NCBI GenBank assembly: GCA_029940475.1 | Contig: JAPYUT010000012.1 | Location: forward strand, 5,378-69,377 | Length of the DNA: 64,000 bases | Reading direction: 5' to 3' | From: Verrucomicrobiales bacterium | GTDB lineage: Bacteria > Verrucomicrobiota > Verrucomicrobiia > Verrucomicrobiales > DEV007 | Part shown: positions 46,208 through 53,420 of the stretch, in pieces | How positions within the stretch are numbered: position 1 is the stretch's first letter | How the letters are laid out: each line of letters begins with the position of its first letter | The notes under the pieces: generated by a model | Databases searched by the model: none | What the model was told of the DNA's origin: nothing | The model's input: only the letters and a program-made list of their open reading frames with translations | Made by a program: the position numbers and the translations under genes

Positions 46208-46394
46208 AGGTGTGATTTTAACCCGGCAACGGTTAAGGGCAATTCAAAACGGGTTAGATGCCATTGCCACGGTGCTTACATTTCTCGATTGTATTTCCAA
46301 AGAAATTAAGTCTTGAGTTGCGCAGGCTGCGCACAAAAGGCCGCCGGCATTAGCGGACTTCTTTGACTGTAAAATGTTTTACCGTGTTTGCACG

Positions 46395-47531
46395 CTACGA
46401 CCCTGAGGACTCATCTTCATCCTCCTCAGGCTTGTCACACATGGCTTTTTTGACCGCGGCTTCTATCCCGGCATAGAGTTTTTCATCCGCCTTGAGGGCA
46501 TCCTTTGCAGCGTCTCTGCCTTGAGCAAGCTGTTCGCCGTTATAACTGAACCAGGAACCCCGCTTGAGCAGGATATCGTGTTCGAGGGCAAGGTCGAGCA
46601 GTGATCCTACAGCGGAAATGCCCTCGTTATACATGATGTCGAATTCTGCCTCAGTGAAAGGTGGAGCGACCTTGTTCTTTACCACTTTCAGCCTGGTGCG
46701 GTTGCCGGTGACGGTGCCATCAGTATGCTTGATGGCGCCGATGCGGCGGATGTCGAGGCGCATTGAGCTGTAGAATTTAAGTGCGCGACCGCCGGGAGTT
46801 GTTTCCGGGCTACCGAACATTACCCCGATTTTTTCACGGATCTGATTGGTGAAGATGCAGGTGGTGCGAGCCTTGGCAATCAGTGAGGTCAGTTTGCGCA
46901 TCGCGGCACTCATCAGGCGGGCCTGGGCGCCAACAGTGGAATCCCCGATTTCCCCGTCAAGTTCCTGCTTGGTAACCAGTGCCGCCACCGAGTCAAGGAC
47001 GATAACGTCGAGGGCATTTGATCGTACCAGGGTCTCGACAATGCGCAGGGCTTCTTCCCCTGAGCTGGGCTGTGAGACGAGCAGGTCTTCCATATTTACG
47101 CCGAGTCGCTTTGCATACTGGGGATCCAGGGCGTGTTCAACATCGACAAATCCCGCCAATCCCCCCTTTTTTTGAGCCTGCGCTATGGCGGTCAGGGTGA
47201 GTGTGGTTTTGCCGGAGGATTCCGGGCCGAAGACCTCGATAATACGTCCGCGCGGGAAGCCACCAACGCCAAGGGCACGGTCAATCAGGAGGTTTCCGGT
47301 CGGGATGACATCGACATCAACCCGGTAGCCATCACCCATGCGGATGATCGAGCCTTCGCCGTAGTCTTTCTGGATCTGCTGAATTGCGAGCTCGAGATTT
47401 TTTCCACGCGCAGCGGCGATTTTCGCGGCAGCAGGATCCTCGGCCGGGGCTTTTGTCTTTACCGTTTTCTTGGCCTCTGCGGCTGGCGGCTTTGAATCGG
47501 CGGGTTTGATGGGCATTGCTATAGCAGGCAT
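46395..47531 (-). CDS. recA: Recombinase RecA
   Basis: 378 residues. Walker A is [11 protein letters not shown], the RecA signature [14 protein letters not shown] is present, plus the DNA-binding loops including [13 protein letters not shown] and [14 protein letters not shown]. The N-terminus carries about 45 extra residues rich in Lys, Ala and Pro before the usual start [14 protein letters not shown], and the C-terminus is acidic (PEEDEDESS). A candidate LexA-like site lies 37-50 bases upstream of ATG 47531. ATG 47516 is a second possible start. Confidence 0.96.
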   Translation of the reverse strand: MPAIAMPIKPADSKPPAAEAKKTVKTKAPAEDPAAAKIAAARGKNLELAIQQIQKDYGEGSIIRMGDGYRVDVDVIPTGNLLIDRALGVGGFPRGRIIEVFGPESSGKTTLTLTAIAQAQKKGGLAGFVDVEHALDPQYAKRLGVNMEDLLVSQPSSGEEALRIVETLVRSNALDVIVLDSVAALVTKQELDGEIGDSTVGAQARLMSAAMRKLTSLIAKARTTCIFTNQIREKIGVMFGSPETTPGGRALKFYSSMRLDIRRIGAIKHTDGTVTGNRTRLKVVKNKVAPPFTEAEFDIMYNEGISAVGSLLDLALEHDILLKRGSWFSYNGEQLAQGRDAAKDALKADEKLYAGIEAAVKKAMCDKPEEDEDESSGS

Positions 47532-47567
47532 AATCGTAATGTATTGGATAGGTGGACACTTAAACAG

Positions 47568-47581
47568 TGTTCAAAAATACA
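47568..47581 (-). promoter_or_regulatory. Candidate degenerate LexA box upstream of recA
   Basis: Plus-strand TGTTC-AAAA-ATACA at 47568-47581 matches 8 of the 10 fixed positions of TGTTC-N4-GAACA, the palindrome reported (from memory) for Verrucomicrobium LexA. The distance to the recA start is right for a promoter operator. The second half-site is weak, so this is a tentative call. An overlapping ACACT-N5-AGTGT inverted repeat (47557-47571) is another possible site. Confidence 0.35.
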
Positions 47582-47700
47582 GTTACGACAAGTTTTTTTT
47601 TCAGAAATTTAAGAAAGGTCAGTTTTCGGTGTTTACGAGAGCGGGGTCAAGATCACATTAAACCCTGCCCTGCAGGGGCGATTGTTCTCCTTTATGGGGT

Positions 47701-48705
47701 TTAAAGGTTTTTATCCATGAATTGCTCGATGGGTTCGAAATACATGTTCGCCATGTTGAAAATCTGCCAGATGACGAAGATAAGAACGAGGAAATAGATC
47801 AGCCTTGGCAGGCCGGCGGACATCCGGTCGATCGCCCTCTCGGCCTGGTCGGCAAAGGTGATCGACCAGCGTTGAGTTTCCTCGTCAAGACGACCGGATT
47901 CCTCGCCGGTGGAGTAGCCGCGCGCAAAGGCGGGCGGAAAATCGCGCCCGCGGTTGGCAATCAATACCGGGCCGGCAGGATTGCCAGCCTCGACTGCCGG
48001 CAGGATGCGCTGCCGGCAGGCAGCCAGTATGCGGCCGCTTGCCGAGGCCTGTGCAGCGGCACGGATGGCCTTAACCGGTCCGCTTCCGGACAGCAGGTGG
48101 ATGTGCAGGACCTCGCAGAAGCGAGACAGGGCAAAGGCGTGGCGAACCCTGCCGACAAAAGGTATTTTGCGCAGCATGCCATCGATAATTGCCGATCGGG
48201 AAGCCCTTTTACTGAGTGCGCGGAACATGATGTATCCGCTGCCCAGGAGCAGGTAGATACCCAGCAGGGTGGCTGCTACGCAGATCGCCTGCCACTGAAA
48301 ATCGCGACTGATTACCGCTTTCGGCGCGGCGGGAAGGATGACCGCGAGATGGAGCAGCAGGGCAGGGTAAAGCAAGCCCCCCCGTATTTTCCTTGCTGCT
48401 TTTTCGCGTATTTCAAAATAGTGCGCCAGGTGAGCAAACCCTTCGGCTATCTTGCCGCCCTCCTCAGCTGCCTTAAGCACGGAAATTTCAAGCGCGGTGA
48501 GATTGGCGGAGGCTGCCCCGGCAGCCCCGGAAAGGGTTTTACCCGCCTCAACGCCGCGTTGCAGCTCCTCAAGGAAAAGGCGTTGATTGGCAGGTGGCCG
48601 TGAGTCAAGTGCTGCTGCAGTGGCACTGGTAATGGCAAAGCCGGCTTTGGAGAGCTTGGAAAGCTCGTGGTAAAGCAGAGCCTTGTGGCGGTCTTTGAGC
48701 GACAT
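47701..48705 (-). CDS. GspF/PilC-like type II secretion or pilus membrane protein
   Basis: 334 residues from ATG 48705 (MSLKDRHKALLYHELSKL). It shows two T2SSF-type halves: KTLSGAA in the first and a second copy with GSGPVKAIRAAA, and spans at about 125-145, 155-180 and 310-330. GspF and PilC form the inner-membrane platform of type II secretion and type IV pili. Here it stands alone, with no ATPase (GspE/PilB) or pseudopilin near it, so its machine must be encoded elsewhere. Confidence 0.82.
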   Translation of the reverse strand: MSLKDRHKALLYHELSKLSKAGFAITSATAAALDSRPPANQRLFLEELQRGVEAGKTLSGAAGAASANLTALEISVLKAAEEGGKIAEGFAHLAHYFEIREKAARKIRGGLLYPALLLHLAVILPAAPKAVISRDFQWQAICVAATLLGIYLLLGSGYIMFRALSKRASRSAIIDGMLRKIPFVGRVRHAFALSRFCEVLHIHLLSGSGPVKAIRAAAQASASGRILAACRQRILPAVEAGNPAGPVLIANRGRDFPPAFARGYSTGEESGRLDEETQRWSITFADQAERAIDRMSAGLPRLIYFLVLIFVIWQIFNMANMYFEPIEQFMDKNL

Positions 48706-48883
48706 CTGGGCAGAATCAACGGATCGGTTCACTGTTGAGCAATAGGCTTATGCCCGCCAGCGATTACTGGTTTCTTGCGCACGGTATTTTTCAAGTAATG
48801 ATGGCAAGGGGCCGGATGTCATGAATCTGCGGCGATTGCGTGAGTGAAGGATTGCAAATTACCTTTAAGGAGTATGATACCGG

Positions 48884-49921
48884 GTGTCCGTCTCGCAAAA
48901 GGAACTCGATTGTGCCCACATGAGGCTTGCCCTGCGCGAAGCCCGCAAGGCCGTGGGACTGACCAGCCCCAATCCACCGGTTGGTTGCGTGATCGTCAAG
49001 GGAAGCAAGGTTTTGGCGGGAGGCTATCACCGGTGTGCCGGTGGTCCGCATGCGGAGGTTGAAGCGATGGCAGGCCTGAAAGCGCGCGCGTTGAAGGGGG
49101 CCACGGCCTACGTGACGCTTGAGCCCTGTTCGACCCACGGTAAAACGCCGCCCTGTGTCGACGCGCTTGAGGAGGCGGGAATCGCCCGTGTTGTTTACGG
49201 CAGCAAGGACCCGAACCCCGGGCATAATGGCAGGGCTGGCAGGATTTTAAAGCGGCGCGGGATCAAGGTTGAGGGTGGCGTGTTGGGTGAATCTTGTGAT
49301 GCAGTGGTTCGTCCCTGGGCAAAATATATCTCGACCGGGATGCCGTGGGTTATTGCCAAGGCCGCAACCAGTCTCGACGGCCGGCTTACCCGCCCCGGCA
49401 AGGAAGGTCAATGGCTCAGCTCGAAAGCATCCCGTGCTGATGCCGGGAAACTGCGCGGTGAAGTCGATGCCATCCTCATCGGTGCCGCCACCCTTCGCAG
49501 TGATGATCCCGCCCTCACTCTGCGTGATCGTGCTGCCGTGAGGCGCGGCAAGGGGCAACCCCTGCGTGTGGTGTTAAGCAGGAGCGGTCGATTGCCCGGG
49601 AAAGCGCAGATATTTACCGATGCCCATCGTGCGCAGACGCTGGTTTATCGTGGCAGAACCCTGCGTGCAGTGTTGCAGGACCTTGCTCTCAAGCATGATT
49701 GTGTAAGCGTCATGATTGAAGGCGGGGGCAAGCTGTTGGGTGATGCGTTTGCAAAAGGGCTTATTGATGAAGCCTGTCTTTATCTTGTCCCGATATTCTG
49801 TGGCGCAAAAGGGGTGCCGCTGGTCGACGCGGCATTACCGGCCTCCACACAGTTGCTTAACCCGAGCGTGAAGCGCGTTGGTCCAGACCTGCGTGTGCGC
49901 GGTCTGGTGAACAGGGTTTAG
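48884..49921 (+). CDS. ribD: Bifunctional riboflavin biosynthesis deaminase/reductase
   Basis: 345 residues. The N-terminal deaminase has the zinc site PHAEVEAM (His, Glu) and PCSTHGKTPPC (two Cys); NPPVGCV comes before it. The C-terminal reductase holds KAATSLDGRL, GAATLRSDDPALT and MIEGGGKLLGDAF. Start is GTG 48884, with AAGGAG at 48867-48872 eleven bases upstream; ATG 48920 lies further in. No other rib genes are in the window, and no FMN riboswitch was recognised in the 150 bases upstream. Confidence 0.93.
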   Translation: MSVSQKELDCAHMRLALREARKAVGLTSPNPPVGCVIVKGSKVLAGGYHRCAGGPHAEVEAMAGLKARALKGATAYVTLEPCSTHGKTPPCVDALEEAGIARVVYGSKDPNPGHNGRAGRILKRRGIKVEGGVLGESCDAVVRPWAKYISTGMPWVIAKAATSLDGRLTRPGKEGQWLSSKASRADAGKLRGEVDAILIGAATLRSDDPALTLRDRAAVRRGKGQPLRVVLSRSGRLPGKAQIFTDAHRAQTLVYRGRTLRAVLQDLALKHDCVSVMIEGGGKLLGDAFAKGLIDEACLYLVPIFCGAKGVPLVDAALPASTQLLNPSVKRVGPDLRVRGLVNRV

Positions 49922-49978
49922 TGGGGCAGTTTGTTGAGTGGTATGCTGCTGTGTGTATCGCCGGTGGGCAACGAGTCA

Positions 49979-50836
49979 TCAGGTGTTCTGGTAATGCAGG
50001 GTTAGCCATTGGCCCTTGTGCAGGGATTCCGGTCGCGGAAGACCGGTTTTTTCGGCTGCCGCAAGAACCGCCTCCTCGTATTCGAGCAGGATCCCGGAGA
50101 GAATGAGATGACCCCCGGGAGCGAGGGCATGGGATAGTTTCATGAGGTTCTCGGTGAGGACATCGGCAAAGACATTGGCAGTAATCACGTCCCAGAGAGT
50201 TTTCCCGGCGGGCTGCCATTGGTTGAGGTCCGCTTCATAGATGCTGGCGCAGCTCGTTTTATTGCGTTTCAGGTTGCGCCTGGCGACACTGACTGCAGTG
50301 GGATCAAAATCGAAGCCCTCTACCGGCGCGGCACCGAGTTTGGCAGCGGCGATTGCCAGCAGGCCGGTACCGGTACCGGCATCAAGCATCGACCAGTCAC
50401 GACCTGCCCGGCGATGGGATTTTGCAATATCAGCCAGGATTTGCAGGCAGGTCGAGGTGGTTGCATGGTCGCCGGTGCCGAAGGCCAGTTCGGCCGGGAT
50501 TGACAGGATCTGGCGCGCAGGATGCGCATCCTGCAGTTGTTTTATCTGCTGTGGATCGGCTTCCCCTGATATCAGCAGGGTATCACGAATTTTTATCGGC
50601 CTGCGTTTTGCCGGAGCCATGGCCGCCCAGTTTTCATTCTTAACCTTGCGCACCCTGCCACCAAATTGTTCAGCGATTGCGAGGGCTTCCTTCTCGTGGT
50701 TGCAGTAAACATCAACGCGTATACTCTTGCCTCCAGGCAATTCCTGGATCACGGCGTTGGTTTGACCCAGTCCCAGGAAGCGTTCTTCCCAGGCATCGCG
50801 CCACTTGGTCGAGGAAAGTTTGGACCAGACGTGCAT
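49979..50836 (-). CDS. prmA: Ribosomal protein L11 methyltransferase
   Basis: SAM-dependent methyltransferase of 285 residues. The N-terminal substrate-recognition domain runs to about 100. PrmA-specific features are AELAFGTGDHATTSTCL, the SAM motif DAGTGTGLLAIAAAKLGA, GFDFDPTAVSVARRN and the post-motif ITANVFADVL. It is convergent with ribD across about 60 bases. Confidence 0.92.
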   Translation of the reverse strand: MHVWSKLSSTKWRDAWEERFLGLGQTNAVIQELPGGKSIRVDVYCNHEKEALAIAEQFGGRVRKVKNENWAAMAPAKRRPIKIRDTLLISGEADPQQIKQLQDAHPARQILSIPAELAFGTGDHATTSTCLQILADIAKSHRRAGRDWSMLDAGTGTGLLAIAAAKLGAAPVEGFDFDPTAVSVARRNLKRNKTSCASIYEADLNQWQPAGKTLWDVITANVFADVLTENLMKLSHALAPGGHLILSGILLEYEEAVLAAAEKTGLPRPESLHKGQWLTLHYQNT

Positions 50837-50910
50837 CAGCCTATTCTGGTCGGAGTATCGCCTAAATGGGGGAAAAATCCCACCAATTTGCTGACCGGGG
50901 GACTTTTGGC

Positions 50911-50940
50911 AGAAACAAAGGCACGCTGATTAGCGTGCCT
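50911..50940 (-). terminator. Intrinsic terminator between the tRNA-Gly and prmA
   Basis: A perfect nine-base stem (AGGCACGCT 50919-50927 with AGCGTGCCT 50932-50940), loop GATT. On the minus strand TTTGTTTC follows, ending the tRNA transcript; on the plus strand GGGATTTTTTT follows, so it may work in both directions. Confidence 0.78.
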
Positions 50941-50958
50941 GGGATTTTTTTGAGGAAA

Positions 50959-51033
50959 TGGAGCGGGTGATGAGATTCGAACTCACGACTTCAACCTTGG
51001 CAAGGTTGCGCTCTACCCCTGAGCTACACCCGC
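50959..51033 (-). tRNA. tRNA-Gly(GCC)
   Basis: A 75-base tRNA. The acceptor stem is GCGGGTG with CACCCGC, the D arm holds AGCTCAGGGGTAGAGC, the anticodon GCC (51001-50999) sits in CTTGCCAAG, and the T arm has GTTCGAATC. The 3' CCA is encoded (50961-50959). A promoter-like pair and an intrinsic terminator flank it. Confidence 0.97.
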
Positions 51034-51055
51034 TTTTCCTCAGTTGTGGGCGGCG

Positions 51056-51084
51056 AAAATAGGCTTGTGGACGACGAAGTTCAA
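51056..51084 (-). promoter_or_regulatory. Candidate sigma-70-type promoter of the tRNA-Gly gene
   Basis: On the minus strand TTGAAC (51084-51079) and TATTTT (51061-51056) are separated by 17 bases, and the tRNA 5' end is 22 bases past the -10 box. Both boxes match four of six consensus positions. Confidence 0.5.
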
Positions 51085-51133
51085 GTTTTTTTAAAATTTG
51101 CAGGCAATCTGCCCGGGTGAGATGGCGGCGTCT

Positions 51134-52462
51134 TCAGGCAAACTTGCGATGGGCTCTGCGCACGAGCTTGTTAGCGTCCGGGTGGTTGGTCACTGCGACT
51201 TTCTTGGCATCCCATGTCAATTGCCGACCTTGGAACCGGTTGGCTATGTTGCCCAGCAGGGTTGCTTCCGCCAATGGTGCGGCGAACCCGAAATGCGAAG
51301 TGGTCTTGTCCTTGCCGAGGCAGGCATCAACAAATGAGTGGTAATGGCTGCGGCCCTTCAGCTTGGGGCGTTTCAGGCCCTTGTTCCTTGAGTAGGGCAA
51401 CAATTGCGGGCCACCGACATGCGGCAAAAGAAGGTTGCCCCCCTCACCGATGAACAGGCTGCCACCGCCGGGGAGATTACGGTTCTTGTCTGCAAAGCCG
51501 GCGAGTTCACGCGGCGGTTTCTTGCCGCCATCATACCAGCGTACCGGGATGCTACTGCCGGCGGTCCACTTGGTGCCGGGAAAGAGATATTCGTAAATGG
51601 CCCATGCCGGCCAGTTCTCTCTGTTCCAGGCCGGGTTGGCTGCCCAGTCATCCGGCACTGAGGTCGCCTTGATCCTTGTGGGGGCGGTTAATTCAAGGGC
51701 TTTAAAGGGCGTGTCCATAATGTGGCACATGAAATCCCCGATGGGCCCGGTGCCGAAGTCCTGCCATGCCCGCCAGTTGAAGGGGTGGTAAATGCCGTTC
51801 TTGAAAGGTCTTTGCGGTGCGACTCCAAGCCACTTGTCCCAGTCGAGTGTTGCCGGAACCGGGTCGGCCCCTGCCGGCCGCCCCTGCCTGGGGAAGGATG
51901 CCCCGGCCCATGCGTGCACCTCCTTGATTTTACCGATTACCCCCTGCTGGATGAGAATGACTGCGGAGCGGTATTCAATGCTCGACTGGATCTGGTTGCC
52001 CATCTGGGTGACCACGCCGGCCTTCGCGGCGGCCATTGCCATGGCGCGTGCACCCGCGACTTCATGGGCAAGTGGTTTTTCACAATAAACATGCTTACCG
52101 CGCTGCATGGCTGCAATGGCTACCGGAGCATGCATGTGGTCGGGGATCGAGACCTGCACGGCATCGATCCTGTCGCCTTCCTGCTCCAGCATTGCGCGCC
52201 AGTCCTGATACTTGCGTGCATGCGGGAATTTTGCCGCGGCCTTGCCCATGCGTGCCGTGTCGACGTCACAAATGGCGGCAACGTGCAGTTGCGGGTGGGA
52301 GGCAATATTGCCCAGGTCGCTCCAGCCCTGCCCGTCACAACCGACAACGGCGTGGTTGAGTTTGCTGTTTGGTGATGCGCCGGAGAGCAGGCCGGGGATT
52401 ACCAAAGGCGCTACCGGGGCGGTTTTCAGAAAATGACGGCGTGTTGTGTGAATGGCTGGCAT
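51134..52462 (-). CDS. Tat-exported Gfo/Idh/MocA family oxidoreductase
   Basis: 442 residues. The N-terminus TTRRHFLKTAPVAPLVIPGLL is a twin-arginine signal (RRHFLK). The Rossmann part starts at HAVVGCDGQGWSDLG and includes AICDVD and the YCEKPLAHEVAGARAM stretch (EKP with catalytic Lys). The C-terminal domain is alpha/beta with ITMWPRxH-like metal-free geometry not resolved by eye. PVC bacteria hold many such exported NAD(P)-dependent sugar oxidoreductases; the substrate is unknown. It is divergent from trpC. Confidence 0.85.
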   Translation of the reverse strand: MPAIHTTRRHFLKTAPVAPLVIPGLLSGASPNSKLNHAVVGCDGQGWSDLGNIASHPQLHVAAICDVDTARMGKAAAKFPHARKYQDWRAMLEQEGDRIDAVQVSIPDHMHAPVAIAAMQRGKHVYCEKPLAHEVAGARAMAMAAAKAGVVTQMGNQIQSSIEYRSAVILIQQGVIGKIKEVHAWAGASFPRQGRPAGADPVPATLDWDKWLGVAPQRPFKNGIYHPFNWRAWQDFGTGPIGDFMCHIMDTPFKALELTAPTRIKATSVPDDWAANPAWNRENWPAWAIYEYLFPGTKWTAGSSIPVRWYDGGKKPPRELAGFADKNRNLPGGGSLFIGEGGNLLLPHVGGPQLLPYSRNKGLKRPKLKGRSHYHSFVDACLGKDKTTSHFGFAAPLAEATLLGNIANRFQGRQLTWDAKKVAVTNHPDANKLVRRAHRKFA

Positions 52463-52589
52463 ATGATGATCTTGTCAGAAACTCGGTGTCGGGCGAGGGA
52501 AAATAAAAGGCAATCTTGCCATCGAACGGCATAATCGCACCTTCCCCGGGTTGAACATTGCCGCTGGGGGTTTAATCTCAACGTCCATC

Positions 52590-53411
52590 ATGGCTGACAG
52601 ACTTGCCGAAATCATCGACCACAAGCGCCGCGAGATTCAACCGCTCATCCTGCGGGAGGAGAAATTGCGCTATGCGGCCCTGGAGAGGAATGATTTTCGT
52701 TCACTGGCTACGGCCCTTGACGTCGGGGAACAACGCCTTGGGCTGATTGCCGAGGTGAAAAAGGCTTCCCCCTCGGCGGGCACGATATCCGAGGATTTTG
52801 ATCCAATAAAACAGGCCGGCAAATATGCAGCGGCCGGGGTAAGTGCCATTTCGGTATTGACCGACGAGAAATATTTCCAGGGGCGCCTTGAATACCTGTC
52901 CCGGATACGGGAGGAGGTCAACCTGCCGGTGTTACGCAAGGATTTCATTGTTCACAGGGCGCAGATTTATGAAGCTTGTGTTGCCGGCGCTGATGCCATC
53001 CTGCTCATTGTGGCGGCACTCCGGCAGGAGGAATTACTGGATTTGCTGGAATGTGCGACCTCCTGCCAGCTTGAGGTGTTGATGGAGGTACATGACCTTG
53101 CTGAACTTGAGCGTGCGCTGGAGACTGAGGCGAAGATTATTGGCATCAATAACCGCAACCTGAAGACCTTTGAGGTGGACCTGAAGAATACCGAGCTTGT
53201 CAGTGAGGAGGTGCCCGAGGATATCACCCTGGTCAGTGAGAGTGGTATCAGGACTGCCGGGGATGCCGCGTGTGTTTCGGGGTGGGGTGTTGATGCGGTG
53301 CTTGTTGGCGAGGCACTGATGCGTGCTGATGATGTAGCGGCGGCAGCTGAGGCGATCATGGCCGCCGCCGTGAGCGGTCAGGTTCCTGCCGACTCTCCCG
53401 GGATTGAGTGA
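52590..53411 (+). CDS. trpC: Indole-3-glycerol phosphate synthase
   Basis: TIM barrel of 273 residues from ATG 52590 (MADRLAEIIDHKRREI). Active-site segments are AEVKKASPSAG, AISVLTDEKYFQG, VLRKDFIVH, ADAILLIVAAL, LMEVHD, IGINNRNLKTFEVD and SESGI. Fourth step of tryptophan synthesis. No other trp biosynthetic gene is beside it; trpS is far away at 37539. It is convergent with the PBP1A gene, nine bases apart. The longer start at 52551 lacks family support. Confidence 0.95.
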   Translation: MADRLAEIIDHKRREIQPLILREEKLRYAALERNDFRSLATALDVGEQRLGLIAEVKKASPSAGTISEDFDPIKQAGKYAAAGVSAISVLTDEKYFQGRLEYLSRIREEVNLPVLRKDFIVHRAQIYEACVAGADAILLIVAALRQEELLDLLECATSCQLEVLMEVHDLAELERALETEAKIIGINNRNLKTFEVDLKNTELVSEEVPEDITLVSESGIRTAGDAACVSGWGVDAVLVGEALMRADDVAAAAEAIMAAAVSGQVPADSPGIE

Positions 53412-53420
53412 GCGGGCGGG

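Noticed and set aside
46208-46394. Terminator between recA and the DUF1080 gene from a TGCGCA/TGCGCA stem
   Set aside because: The stem is only six bases with a self-complementary sequence and no T run follows it.
48733-48883. FMN riboswitch upstream of ribD
   Set aside because: No conserved RFN junction sequences (such as the AGGGAC and GACGGT cores) are seen in these 150 bases.
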